This document shows, piece after piece, positions 33,965 to 43,107 of a stretch of 44,087 bases of DNA. Source of the DNA: Phycisphaerales bacterium (GTDB taxonomy: Bacteria; Planctomycetota; Phycisphaerae; Sedimentisphaerales; Anaerobacaceae). The translations under genes were made by a program, and so were the position numbers. Location: positions 6,101,280 to 6,145,366 of the forward strand of contig CP070675.1 of NCBI GenBank assembly GCA_020352215.1, written 5' to 3'. Position 1 is the first letter of the stretch. The number at the start of each line of letters is the position of its first letter. Below the pieces are notes generated by a model. That model searched no databases and was not told the DNA's origin. It was given only the letters and a program-made list of their open reading frames with translations.

Positions 33965-34837
33965 TCCAAGTTCATCCTCCCCGGAACTTCACATTAAAAC
34001 AGCATTGTACAAGAAAACGCCTGCTAAATCAAGCAAAAAGGCGAATGCATCGCCCATTGCTGCGGGGGCGTGGAATGCCTGCGCAGTTCCCATAATCCTG
34101 AATGGGGAACGCGAAATCACGAGAGAAAGCGATTTTCTCAGGTGCGATCCGCAAATGAAGACTGCTGTGCCGGACAGGTATGGCCCAGATAACCGACCAG
34201 TACTGCCACCAAGAGGGGATTTGGCAGGGCCCGATGGACTTATCGAGACGGTCGGCGCCAAACACGGACGGAAGATCTCCCTTTGGAGCGGAAGTGAAGC
34301 CCTGTTCTGTGAGAACCTCGGCAATACCTGAGCAGATTTACTGAATCCACAACAAAGTCTGTCCGAGAACAACATGGTGTTCCAGTGGCGAGTTAGGCGT
34401 GGCGTCGAAGAATTGAAGGTTCGCCCGTTGATGCCGTACTAATCGGCCTGAGGTCTCTTGCGTAGTGTTTGGGGGTCGGCGTTATCGTCACAGATTCAGG
34501 TGGCAAGGGCTTTTCTGCCAATGCGGGATTACCTTGGCCGTGAGATGCTTCGCTGTTGCCAAGACGGTGGTGGATAGGGGCGTAGAGGCGGCTGGCACAT
34601 GCAATCTCGATGTACGCTTCTTAAGCAGATCGAATGAAACCATGTTTGGAGAAGATTCTGGTTGCCGGTGTTCTTGATATGGAGGCGGTCGTCCGCGGTA
34701 AATCCCGCCTATGGGCTGGGCCAACGATGGGCGATGCTCTCATATTGTCGGCCGGCTTAGGTCATGCCCGGCAAATGCCGATACAGTGACCATGTGGCAT
34801 ACTGGGATAGCTTAGCGTTCAGCTTGGAGCAGACGTA
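33965..34837. other. Long intergenic region between beta-helix gene and glycan locus
   Basis: This 873-bp region separates divergent genes. Apart from the promoter at 34004-34032 I see nothing I can name. The longest frames (34005-34331 plus; 33989-34375 minus) are antiparallel to each other, lack ribosome binding sites and resemble no family. No clear promoter for the rightward glycan genes was found. Confidence 0.5.
34004..34032 (-). promoter_or_regulatory. Promoter of the beta-helix/dockerin gene
   Basis: TTGATT (34027-34032) and TACAAT (34004-34009) on the minus strand are 17 bp apart; the -10 matches consensus at five of six positions. Transcription would begin about 33 nt upstream of the ATG, with GGAGG between. 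Confidence 0.65.
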
Positions 34838-35842
34838 ATGAAATTGATTGTGAACCAATGGGGGCGATACCATGTCTCCCAGGACGTTGTGGCCGAGTTC
34901 GAGCGCGCAATACTATCGGACCACCGGGTTCACGAGATAAGCCAGACAAACCCCGCGGCCAAGCTTCTCGCAAGCTCAGTCTACTACACGTGGCGAGCGC
35001 TCTACGAAGCAGGTTATCGCTCGAGCCACAAAGCCGTACCGGATGTTCGCAGAGAAACGTCCGACGGTCATAACGAAGGCTATTTCGTTGTGCTGATGGG
35101 ATTTGGACAGGCGGCCCGAAAGGCCATGCCTTACTTCATGTCGGTGGCGAGAAAGAGCATGTACGTGTTCGATGCCTGGCCCCAGACGCACGACAAAATC
35201 AAAGCCTTCGTGAACTACTGGGCCGTCGATCATGCATTCATCTCCTCCTCTCAAGCCACCGAGAGACTGAGCAAGTCCGATAGCCGATGCAACTTCCATT
35301 GGATACCTGAAGGAATAGACCCGGGCCAATATAGATGGTATCCTTACGAGAAGAAAGACATTGACGTGCTGCATTTGGGTACAGGTCACCGAAGATACAA
35401 CGCATACCATGAGCGCATCGTGGAGCCACTGAGAATTAACAACAGGGTCTACACCTGCTGCAAGGTGGAGGGCCAGATTATATTCCCCACCAGAGAGGAG
35501 TTCATTGATGGCCTGGCGCGTTCAAAGATATCAATATGTGTCCCTGCAACCATGACAAGTCCAGAGCGGTCCGGGGACATAGAGACAATGACTGCCAGGT
35601 ATTTGCAGTCAATGGTTTCGAAGTGTCTGATTGTTGGACACGCGCCGGAGGAAATGACGAGGTTGTTTGGCTACGACCCGGTCGTCGAAATTGACATGGC
35701 CGATCCAGCGGGCCAATTAGAAGACATCCTGGACAACTACGCCGACCACGCACCCCTCGTGGAGAGAAACTATGAGACTGTGGTAAGAGAGCACACTTGG
35801 AAACAGCGTTGGAATGAGATCGCGCGCGTGCTCTTGGAGTAG
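34838..35842 (+). CDS. Glycosyltransferase-like protein (GT-B type)
   Basis: A 334-residue protein that opens the glycan locus. The C-terminal half follows the GT-B pattern of CgeB-like and GT4-like transferases: IPEGIDPGQYRW at about 158-169, DIDVLHLGTGHRRYNAY, then the conserved tail EMTARYLQSMVSKCLIVGHAPEEM as variants of ETMTARYLQ and a final WKQRWNEIARVLL helix. The first half has VVLMGFGQAARKAMPYF and SMYVFDAWPQTHDKI. It would transfer a sugar from a nucleotide donor at the cytoplasmic face. Donor and acceptor are unknown. The family is assigned by pattern only. Confidence 0.75.
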   Translation: MKLIVNQWGRYHVSQDVVAEFERAILSDHRVHEISQTNPAAKLLASSVYYTWRALYEAGYRSSHKAVPDVRRETSDGHNEGYFVVLMGFGQAARKAMPYFMSVARKSMYVFDAWPQTHDKIKAFVNYWAVDHAFISSSQATERLSKSDSRCNFHWIPEGIDPGQYRWYPYEKKDIDVLHLGTGHRRYNAYHERIVEPLRINNRVYTCCKVEGQIIFPTREEFIDGLARSKISICVPATMTSPERSGDIETMTARYLQSMVSKCLIVGHAPEEMTRLFGYDPVVEIDMADPAGQLEDILDNYADHAPLVERNYETVVREHTWKQRWNEIARVLLE

Positions 35843-35939
35843 ATTGACACCGTGCATTAGCCTCATAATTGATGGGCCACCCGGAGCCATGGTACTTCAG
35901 ACCGAATAGATCGCTGTTTGAGCCACTGCCGGGACGGCG

Positions 35940-36755
35940 GTGAATACGAAAGTCACAGCAATGAAGGGCTATCTGCGACATGCCCGCCGCTTAATGATGC
36001 TTTTTGGAGTTGATCCCCGGAAAACAATCAACACACTAAGGGGCCTGCCACCGTATTGGAGCGATCTACGAACACTCAAGCGCCAGCAGAGGACATCAAA
36101 TGTGTGTTTTCCATTTGGCAGACCATGGCCGTGCCTCAACGAAAGATTCTCAGATAGTGGAACTGCCAAAGGTGACTATTTCCATCAGGATCTCTTAATC
36201 GCCAGACGGATATTTGCCAACAGCCCAAAACTGCATGTCGACATTGGCTCAAGGATTGATGGATTTGTTGCGCATGTAGCATCGTTCAGAGAGATTGAAG
36301 TTTTCGATATCAGGCCGCTGGAAAGCAATATACCTAACGTAAAATTTACCCGTGCGGATTTGATGGGTGAACTTGATAAGGCGTTAGTCGATTACTGTGA
36401 CTCCTTATCCTGTTTGCATGCTTTGGAGCATTTCGGACTGGGGAGGTATGGAGACCCGGTCAAATTCGAAGGCTATCTGGATGGTCTTAACAACATGTAT
36501 ATGATTCTGAAGAAGAACGGAAAGTTCTATTTCTCTGTCCCCATAGGCCCCCAACAGATTAGGTTCAACGCGCACAGAGTGTTCTCTGTAGAGCATCTAC
36601 TTGAACTCTTTGATGGTAAGTATACCATTGACATCTTCTCATATGTTGATGATGGGGGGGACTTGTATGAGAATGTTCAATTGACAAACAGCGGAGTAAA
36701 GGACAACTTCGGTTGTCACTATGGGTGTGGCATTTTTGAGATGACAAAACTATAG
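35940..36755 (+). CDS. DUF268 methyltransferase-like protein
   Basis: A 271-residue protein with the two hallmark blocks of DUF268: HVDIGSRIDGFVAHVAS (99-115), shaped like a SAM-binding motif I, and DSLSCLHALEHFGLGRYGDP (154-173). KFYFSVPIGPQQIRFNAHRVF follows in parts. DUF268 proteins occur in bacterial glycan loci and in nematodes; their activity is not established to my knowledge, though the fold suggests a methyltransferase. The GTG at 35940 has weak support; an ATG at 35961 is an alternative. It is 97 nt after the transferase gene and on the same strand. Confidence 0.88.
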   Translation: MNTKVTAMKGYLRHARRLMMLFGVDPRKTINTLRGLPPYWSDLRTLKRQQRTSNVCFPFGRPWPCLNERFSDSGTAKGDYFHQDLLIARRIFANSPKLHVDIGSRIDGFVAHVASFREIEVFDIRPLESNIPNVKFTRADLMGELDKALVDYCDSLSCLHALEHFGLGRYGDPVKFEGYLDGLNNMYMILKKNGKFYFSVPIGPQQIRFNAHRVFSVEHLLELFDGKYTIDIFSYVDDGGDLYENVQLTNSGVKDNFGCHYGCGIFEMTKL

Positions 36756-36863
36756 ACATATTATGCGCCTTGCCAATTCACGGACCGGGCCCCGTGTACT
36801 CATACGGCTCGCGCATGAAGCCGGCGATCATGCCGCTAAGCGTCAAGAATCGGAGGTCAGAAG

Positions 36864-37733
36864 ATGGCTTTCAAGCCGAAACTTGTGAGGCTCGCAAAAC
36901 CGATCATCGGTCGCTTTCCAAGAGCAGCGATGACATACAGATATGTACGAGATGGTCGTCGCATATTGCAGGAGCCCAAGAGGACTCCCCTGGGCTTCAA
37001 GTTGATCGGTAGCCAAAATATGCAACGAGGAACATTTGAGCTTGAAGAGGTTCAAATAGTCAGAAGTCTCTTGCAAGCGGTAGACCTCTTCATTAACGTG
37101 GGGGCCAATATCGGATACTACTGTTGTCTGGCTCTGAGTTGCGGCAAGCACACGGTCGCGTTCGAGCCGGTTGAGTCGAGCCTTAGATATCTCTACAAGA
37201 ACATACAGCACAACCATTGGGAGAATGACATAGAGATATTTCCTTTGGCCCTGAGCAACAGAGCAGGAATCATGAACATCTATGGCGACCGGACTGAGGC
37301 GTCTCTGGTCAAAGGATGGGCAGGGGCAGCGGAGCAGTATGTTAGACCAGTCCCCACGTCGACCATGGATCTGGTGCTGGGCGCAAGATTCCGGGGGGAT
37401 AGATGCTTAGTCTTGGTAGATATAGAGGGAGCCGAGAAGAATATGCTGGAAGGGGCGGGCAAGTTCTTGGCTCGGGAGCCAAAACCAATATGGATGGTCG
37501 AGATATCGATTACGGAGCATCAACCTAAAGGCGTCGGGGTGAACCCGAGCTTGCTTTCTACGTTTCAGATTTTTTGGGATAACGGCTACGAAGCCTGGAC
37601 CGCCAATGAGCATAGCCGTCTTGTCAGCTTAGACGAACTGAGAGCCATTTCTCAGAGTGGTAAGAATAGTCTGCTTACACACAATTTCGTATTCATTGAG
37701 GGAGGTCAGAAAGAGCAGATCCTAAACTCATAG
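36864..37733 (+). CDS. FkbM-family methyltransferase
   Basis: A 289-residue SAM-dependent O-methyltransferase. GGAGG lies 7 nt before the ATG. Motif I is VDLFINVGANIGYYC (about 73-87), followed by HTVAFEPVESSLRYLYKNI (the FEP motif that contacts SAM ribose), IEIFPLALSN, and LVLVDIEGAEKNMLEGA with the VDIEGAE signature. It ends with TANEHSRLVSLDEL and THNFVFI. In polysaccharide loci FkbM enzymes methylate sugar hydroxyls. The gene is directly followed by the remnant at 37835-37912. Confidence 0.95.
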   Translation: MAFKPKLVRLAKPIIGRFPRAAMTYRYVRDGRRILQEPKRTPLGFKLIGSQNMQRGTFELEEVQIVRSLLQAVDLFINVGANIGYYCCLALSCGKHTVAFEPVESSLRYLYKNIQHNHWENDIEIFPLALSNRAGIMNIYGDRTEASLVKGWAGAAEQYVRPVPTSTMDLVLGARFRGDRCLVLVDIEGAEKNMLEGAGKFLAREPKPIWMVEISITEHQPKGVGVNPSLLSTFQIFWDNGYEAWTANEHSRLVSLDELRAISQSGKNSLLTHNFVFIEGGQKEQILNS

Positions 37734-37834
37734 CGAGGCATTGCGCGCACCTGCGATTCGGCACACGGTGCCACGGAGGCCCTGCCCTCGGGCATGCCAA
37801 ACCATTCTGCGGCAAAGAGTCCTGAAGAGATGTG

Positions 37835-37912
37835 TTGCCGCCGGACTCAGCGAGAGGTGCGTTCTTGCCGCGATCGTCAGAGATCAGCGTGCGGACTACA
37901 AACCACTATCAA
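37835..37912 (+). pseudogene. Fragment of a second copy of the 40573-41538 gene
   Basis: About 76 bp here align with 40949-41024 with about a dozen mismatches and no gap. Translated in the plus frame it gives VAAGLSERCVLAAIVRDQ and RADYKPL, against LAAGLSETCVLAGIVRDQ and KADCKPL at residues 126-150 of the intact glycosyltransferase. Similarity stops sharply on both sides, and the frame ends shortly after. It seems to be what remains of a deleted or recombined paralogue. The alignment was done by eye. Confidence 0.75.
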
Positions 37913-37957
37913 AGGGAAATGGGTAACTGTTGCAGAGAGAATGCCGAGAGGGCGCGT

Positions 37958-39109
37958 ATGGTTATGAAGAAGCGCCACTGTTATGATAGGCAGATAATAG
38001 CTGTCAGTTTCGGCGATCCTTTGTCGCATGCGACCTTCTCCGGGTACAGCCGCCATCTATTCCTGGCGATGCAGGAAATCTGTGAAGTGGAAGGCGGTCT
38101 GAGCAGTAGGTTGTTGAGAATAACGGATATACCAAGTGCTTGTGTGGATTTGACCCCTCTAAGGAGACTGGAGAGGCCGATCATATCCCCCCATTGGCTC
38201 TGGTCACCAAAGACCATCCAGAAGCTCTCACGGCGCCTCCAGAAGCGGCTATCCCGATTTGATGAGACCATTCCTGTTTTGCAGGTTGGCACACACGTCT
38301 ATCCTGTCAATACCAACCGAAAGTTCTACTGCGTGACCGACATGACTGTCAAACAGGCGGTAGATAATAGGTGCTTCAGGGTAAGCGAGCTAAAACCAGA
38401 GGAATCTGAGAAAGCAATATCTGTTCAAAAAGAGATGTTCGACAGCCACGAGAAGGTATTCGTCCTGTGCGAATGGACACGAAGCAGCGTGGTGAATGAT
38501 TACGGTTGTGCACCTGAGAAGGTCATTGTGGTGGGTGCCGGCGCTAATATGCCGCCGCTTGAGCCAGCAGAGAACAAGTATCGAAGCAACCAGATACTCT
38601 TTGTAGGCTGCGATTGGGTTCGCAAGGGTGGTCCTCTGTTGCTTGAGGCCTTCGCCATCGTAAAGCGGAGTATTCCCGATGCCAAGCTGAATGTAGTCGG
38701 CTGCAATCCCGGGGCGTTTGGACCTGGCGTGAATGTCTTTGGGATTCTGCGAAAGGACAAAGACTCGCAAATGAACACGCTCAGGCGACTATACAGCGAG
38801 GCCAACGTCTTTTGTATTCTGCCTGAGTTTGATCCATTTCCCAACGTCCTGCTCGAAGCCCAAATAACCTCGACTCCCGTTGTGTGTCTGACAGGTGGCA
38901 GTCGGGCGGACGCGGTTCAAAGAGATGTTGCCGGAAAGCTTGTTGAGAAACACTGCGCGAGATCGGTGGCGGCTGCGATTGTCGAAGTTCTATCAAATCC
39001 CGAACTTGCAGAGCAAATGGGATCTGCCGGCAAGAAAGCCGCCCTTGAACGCTTTGTGTGGCCCAAGGTAGCGGAGAGAATATTGAGTCATGTATTCGTG
39101 CAGCAGTAG
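37958..39109 (+). CDS. GT4-like glycosyltransferase
   Basis: The ATG at 37958 has GAGAGG about 7 nt upstream; the open frame extends into the remnant upstream but those residues come from its wrong frame. The 383-residue GT-B protein has an acceptor half with FSGYSRHLFLAMQEI near residue 28 and a donor-binding half with KVIVVGAGANMPPL, the ILFVGCDWVRKGGPLLLEAF strand-loop (in parts), LNVVGCNPG and EFDPFPNVLLEAQITSTPVV (in parts). The last is the E..E nucleotide-sugar motif of GT4. It should add a hexose or similar sugar to a growing glycan in the cytoplasm. Sugar unknown. Confidence 0.92.
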   Translation: MVMKKRHCYDRQIIAVSFGDPLSHATFSGYSRHLFLAMQEICEVEGGLSSRLLRITDIPSACVDLTPLRRLERPIISPHWLWSPKTIQKLSRRLQKRLSRFDETIPVLQVGTHVYPVNTNRKFYCVTDMTVKQAVDNRCFRVSELKPEESEKAISVQKEMFDSHEKVFVLCEWTRSSVVNDYGCAPEKVIVVGAGANMPPLEPAENKYRSNQILFVGCDWVRKGGPLLLEAFAIVKRSIPDAKLNVVGCNPGAFGPGVNVFGILRKDKDSQMNTLRRLYSEANVFCILPEFDPFPNVLLEAQITSTPVVCLTGGSRADAVQRDVAGKLVEKHCARSVAAAIVEVLSNPELAEQMGSAGKKAALERFVWPKVAERILSHVFVQQ

Positions 39110-39299
39110 GATCAACGGTGAACCTGCAGGATCACTGGTGTGCTTGAAAGGTCCCGGGCTGAGTATCCTGGCCCAAGAGACAGTTCCCTTGCTAAATTCA
39201 GTGCGAAATCATGTCGATGAATAGGGGAAGGATCAAGCGGAATATGATCATGTGATTCTGCACTTAGGAATGTTTGTGCAGTCACCCGAAAGGGCCAAT

Positions 39300-40583
39300 A
39301 TGGGTGCTATGCTGCAAAGGCTGGAATCGCTGGATACACCGATCAAGGTCGCAATTATCGGAATCGGCTCAGCCGGCAAGGGCCTCCTGTATCAGACCGG
39401 TATCACACCTGGCATGGAATGTGTCGCCATCGCCGACATTGTGCTTGATAGGGCGACTTCTGCTGCCGCCGCGTTCCATCGCGAATTTCGCGTGGTGCAC
39501 AACGCCGGCGAATTGCAGGACACGATCCAAAAAGGACTCCTTGCCGTTTGTCAAGACGGTGAACTTCTGGCGCAGTGTGAGCCTGTGGATGTGGTTATTG
39601 ATGCATCGAGTTCGATTGCCGGCGGAGGATGCTTCGCGATCGCGGCCATTGAGAACAAAAAGCACATCGTGATGATGAACGCCGAAGCAGACCTGATATT
39701 CGGACCTTATCTGATGCATCTGGCAGAGAAGAACGGCGTCGTGTATACCAGTTGTGATGGAGATCAGCCTGGTGTCATACGAAGACTGATCGACGACATC
39801 CAATTATGGGGATTCAAATTGGTGATGGCGGGAAATATCAAGGGATTCCTGGACCGCTACTCCAATCCAACAAAGATCGCGCCCGAAGCTGACAAACGAG
39901 GCCTCGATCATAAGATGTGTGCCTCCTACACCGATGGAAGCAAGATTTGTGTGGAAATGGCACTTGTGGCAAATGCCTTCAACTTGAAGGTCGCGCGCCC
40001 GGGCATGTACGGCCCGAAAGCCGAGCATATCCTCGATATCCCCGAGCTCTTTGACCTCGACAGCATATACAGCGACAGGGGCCCCGTTGTTGACTACGTC
40101 ATCGGGCCCGAGCCCAAAGGAGGAGTCTTCGTTGTCGGCTATTGTGAAGACCCGTATCAGCAGAGCATGTTGGCATGGTTTCCCGCTCAATTGGGAGACG
40201 GCCCGTACTACGTATTTCGCCGCCCGTATCACCTTATAAGCATAGAGGCGATGCAATGCGTTGCCGAGGCGTTCCTGGACCACGAAGCACTCCTGCAACC
40301 GAAGTATGGGTTTCAGACCAACGTCTATTGCTATGCAAAACGCGACCTCAAGGCCGGCGAAGAGCTGGACGGCTTCGGCGGATACACCTGCTACGGCATG
40401 ATTGAGAACTGTGCCGACAACGTGGAAGACCCGGGATATCCAATTTGCCTGGCCGAAAACGTGACGCTCAATCGTGATGTACCCAAGGATCGCAAGATTC
40501 TCATGGAAGATCTGGACGTTGACGCCAGCCGCTTCGATGTGAAACTGTACCAAAAGGCCGTAGAACATTCCAATGCACGGTGA
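39300..40583 (+). CDS. COG4091-type NAD(P)-binding dehydrogenase with SAF-like C-terminus
   Basis: A 427-residue protein of the family annotated as predicted homoserine dehydrogenase with SAF domain. The Rossmann motif VAIIGIGSAGKG is near residue 17-28, DVVIDASSS and VMMNAEAD follow, and the C-terminal quarter (from about VYCYAKRDLKAGEELDG) is SAF-like. The start at 39300 has GGG at 5 nt; a GTG at 39252 would add 16 residues. The family is common in surface-polysaccharide loci, where it probably makes or oxidises an unusual sugar or amino-acid precursor rather than homoserine. It overlaps the next gene by 11 nt. Confidence 0.88.
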   Translation: MGAMLQRLESLDTPIKVAIIGIGSAGKGLLYQTGITPGMECVAIADIVLDRATSAAAAFHREFRVVHNAGELQDTIQKGLLAVCQDGELLAQCEPVDVVIDASSSIAGGGCFAIAAIENKKHIVMMNAEADLIFGPYLMHLAEKNGVVYTSCDGDQPGVIRRLIDDIQLWGFKLVMAGNIKGFLDRYSNPTKIAPEADKRGLDHKMCASYTDGSKICVEMALVANAFNLKVARPGMYGPKAEHILDIPELFDLDSIYSDRGPVVDYVIGPEPKGGVFVVGYCEDPYQQSMLAWFPAQLGDGPYYVFRRPYHLISIEAMQCVAEAFLDHEALLQPKYGFQTNVYCYAKRDLKAGEELDGFGGYTCYGMIENCADNVEDPGYPICLAENVTLNRDVPKDRKILMEDLDVDASRFDVKLYQKAVEHSNAR

Positions 40584-41538
40584 TATAGAGAAGCTCGGCA
40601 TCGCGGTAGTCTACCTTGTCAGCGAGAGGAACGGCCGGCTGCTCGACCTGCATCTGAGCCAAATCGAGAAGAACACAGAGGTCCCCTACACAATCTACGG
40701 CAGTGCAAACCGTCTCCTACCCCAATTCCGGCCTGTGTTGGAAAAGAACCCGAACGTCCGAATATGTGAATGTGAAACCTTTGACGTATCAAACTGGACG
40801 GACAGGCACACCGTAATCGCCGGAAGCAGAGAGGAACATTCATTCTACTTGGAGCAGCTGATCAAACAGGCCATTGACGATGGTGTAAGTCATGTGGCGA
40901 TATTGCATGTAGATTCCTTCCCCATCGCACCCGGGTGGGCGAGAAAGCTTGCCGCCGGACTCTCCGAGACGTGCGTTCTCGCCGGGATCGTCAGAGATCA
41001 GAAGGCCGACTGCAAACCGCTAACCGCTTGCATACTCTTTGCCAGGGACTTCTACCTTAAGTACAACCCAAGACTCCTGCCAACTCGAGAAGAATTCGCC
41101 TCTGCAGAGTATCAACGATATCGGGCAGCAGTTCCTCACCAGGGCGATTGTGGCACAGGTTACGGACTAAAAATGTTCACCGAGAAACTGACGTGGTCTC
41201 AACTGGCTCGGTCGAATAGAGCGGGCGAGCATCCGCTATTCGCCGGGCTGTATGATGACCTTATCTTCCACCTCGGCGCCGCGGCCTTTAAGGATTCGAC
41301 GCAGTCGGTAGGGTTCTCGCCGCAACACCGTCGCAAGGGCGCCCTGAGGTCCTCTGTCAAGAAGGGGATGGACAGCCTTCTGGGACCAAGAATCAGAAGG
41401 ACAATAACCGATTGCATCCCACTCAAGATCCGTCGGCCGGACAAACACGCCGAACAGGTCACCTGGGAAGATGAGCGCCGGCGCTTGCTCGAAGACCCTG
41501 AGTCGTATTTCAGATATCTGCGGACCGGCCAGGAGTAG
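40573..41538 (+). CDS. Glycosyltransferase-like protein (GT-A type)
   Basis: The 321-residue product has a GT-A-like layout: the strand LGIAVVYLVSERNGRLLDLHL, in parts, then IEKNTEVPYTIYG and the motif AILHVDSFPIAPGW (about 109-122), where HVDS may serve as the DxD-like metal site. GDCGTGYGL, then a basic C-terminal segment (RRKGALRSSVKKG, about 256-268) that may touch the membrane. I do not recognise the exact family. It overlaps the dehydrogenase gene by 11 nt, so the two are coupled. A piece of a second copy survives at 37835-37912. Confidence 0.7.
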   Translation: MHGDIEKLGIAVVYLVSERNGRLLDLHLSQIEKNTEVPYTIYGSANRLLPQFRPVLEKNPNVRICECETFDVSNWTDRHTVIAGSREEHSFYLEQLIKQAIDDGVSHVAILHVDSFPIAPGWARKLAAGLSETCVLAGIVRDQKADCKPLTACILFARDFYLKYNPRLLPTREEFASAEYQRYRAAVPHQGDCGTGYGLKMFTEKLTWSQLARSNRAGEHPLFAGLYDDLIFHLGAAAFKDSTQSVGFSPQHRRKGALRSSVKKGMDSLLGPRIRRTITDCIPLKIRRPDKHAEQVTWEDERRRLLEDPESYFRYLRTGQE

Positions 41539-41554
41539 GCCAGGCCAAATGGAA

Positions 41555-41581
41555 AAGGCCGAGCCAAATCAGCCCGGCCTT
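41555..41581. terminator. Bidirectional hairpin terminator between convergent genes
   Basis: AAGGCCG (41555-41561) pairs with CGGCCTT (41575-41581), extended inward by GC/GC after one mismatch. It lies 17 nt after the glycan locus and 69 nt after the end of the leftward gene. T-runs are short on both sides. Confidence 0.6.
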
Positions 41582-41649
41582 ATCTTGCCGCCATCACTTC
41601 AATTGCTTTCGAACCGCCGAGTCAGACATGCTATAAGCGTAGAGAGAAC

Positions 41650-43107
41650 CTACTGGCCGGCAGATATGCCAAACTCGCGGAGCTTTTCCGGCGACATGAA
41701 TAGCATAGAGCCATCAATATGGACGACATGTGTCCCTTTACCTCTTTCCATGAGAGTTCTATCGTAACCTACAACAAGAGTGGGAGAGTCTGTTGTTGAC
41801 CTTCCCTCACCCAAATATCCCACGTTATCGAGGATCCATTGGAAATCCTGCTTGCTACCGGCGCAGTCTTCTAACGCATGCAATGAAGCTGGAAAGCTGC
41901 CGTCATGGCCACTTGCGTATATGTGTAGTGTCAGACCCAATTTCTTTATGTTCTCGGCGGATTTGGAAAGCAGTTGCTGTTCGACATCTTCATCTTGAGC
42001 TGGGCGTCCGGCCCCTTCTTCGAGCATTCTATACCGGAACTTCACCATTTGGGTCGCATCGTCGGCCTCGCGCATTTGCAGGACTCCCAATCCGCCTTCA
42101 CGCGTCTGATAGATAAAGGTAAACTGATATTGATCCTTGTTGAATCGCATAGGTGTTCTTGGTTGGAAGACGGACGCCTCCATGTGGTCCTTCAATTGTA
42201 CAGCCTCGATAGTAGTCCAAACATGAGGTGGAAGTGCGTGGAAGACCAGGTTGGCGCCGCTTAAGGCAAGCTCTTCTCCGGTTGTTTCCGCCACGGCGTC
42301 TATCCCGCTGAGCGCGAACCACTCTATCACTTCATCACCCGACATTTGCAGCACATGAGGGGGAATTGTGAATATCTCGCCGGTATCGAAGTCGATCGCA
42401 TGGTCCTTCTGCTGTGCGGCGGGATTGCCGGCATCATACAACGTCACAACCTGCACGGGGCCAAAACCGAGCGTAGACGGCCTTTCGAGTCTCCAACGGA
42501 GCCAAGCCCCATCAGCGTCGTACTGGCTGATTTCAACGACGGCCAGATTTGCCTCGCTGGTCAGGACGGCAACGAATTTGCTCTGGTTTGCCAATACTCG
42601 CGTGCTCGTGCTTTCGCGGAGTTCGGCAAGCGTGTCGCGCGCCCTGAACATCGCCAGATCCCAGTTCTTGGCAATCGGAAGAGCAAGGATTCGCGCCGAT
42701 GACCCCGCCGTCACCAGAAGGGCGCCGCCTCCCTCACTATCCCACGCGACATCAAATCCATTCGGCCGTTTGTCGCTAAATGGAATTGCAGCAGCAGGGT
42801 CCAGGTCTAAGGCCGTGTTGCCATGTATCTGAGCCCTGTAGGCGTGCACCTTGTCGGACCTGACTGACACGAGCCTCTCCACGCCCAGAGTGAACGCGGC
42901 AACGACTATCACTGCCGCAGCAGCTAATTTCGTGATTCGAGCGTACATTATTGTTCTCCATAAACCGGCCCGAGCCTGGGCGGATTTTGACATCTTACGC
43001 TTGTCGTGAGCCTCCGAGACATCGGCCCAGATGCGCCGGCGCATCTTGGGCAGCGCCTCGAAGTGCATTTCTTTGACGGTTTCTTCTACGTTATCTGCAG
43101 GTCTCAT
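41650..43107 (-). CDS. Membrane protein paired with ECF sigma factor, anti-sigma-like
   Basis: The start overlaps the sigma factor's stop by 4 nt (ATGA). The 485-residue product has about 57 cytoplasmic residues, one membrane segment (about 58-78) and a large outer part. The outer part alternates strands and loops (ILALPIAKNWDLAMF, FVAVLTSEANLAVVEISQY) as a beta-propeller or sandwich might. The last 110 residues resemble the tail of planctomycetal prepilin-like H-X9-DG proteins (IKKLGLTLHIYASGHDGSFP, then GTHVVHIDGSMLFM). No zinc anti-sigma motif. Its role as anti-sigma is inferred from position and topology. Confidence 0.8.
   Translation of the reverse strand: MRPADNVEETVKEMHFEALPKMRRRIWADVSEAHDKRKMSKSAQARAGLWRTIMYARITKLAAAAVIVVAAFTLGVERLVSVRSDKVHAYRAQIHGNTALDLDPAAAIPFSDKRPNGFDVAWDSEGGGALLVTAGSSARILALPIAKNWDLAMFRARDTLAELRESTSTRVLANQSKFVAVLTSEANLAVVEISQYDADGAWLRWRLERPSTLGFGPVQVVTLYDAGNPAAQQKDHAIDFDTGEIFTIPPHVLQMSGDEVIEWFALSGIDAVAETTGEELALSGANLVFHALPPHVWTTIEAVQLKDHMEASVFQPRTPMRFNKDQYQFTFIYQTREGGLGVLQMREADDATQMVKFRYRMLEEGAGRPAQDEDVEQQLLSKSAENIKKLGLTLHIYASGHDGSFPASLHALEDCAGSKQDFQWILDNVGYLGEGRSTTDSPTLVVGYDRTLMERGKGTHVVHIDGSMLFMSPEKLREFGISAGQ

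Noticed and set aside
34005..34375. Opposed frames of 108 and 128 codons in the 873-bp gap
   Set aside because: No ribosome binding sites, no family resemblance, and they mirror each other; one covers the promoter of the beta-helix gene.
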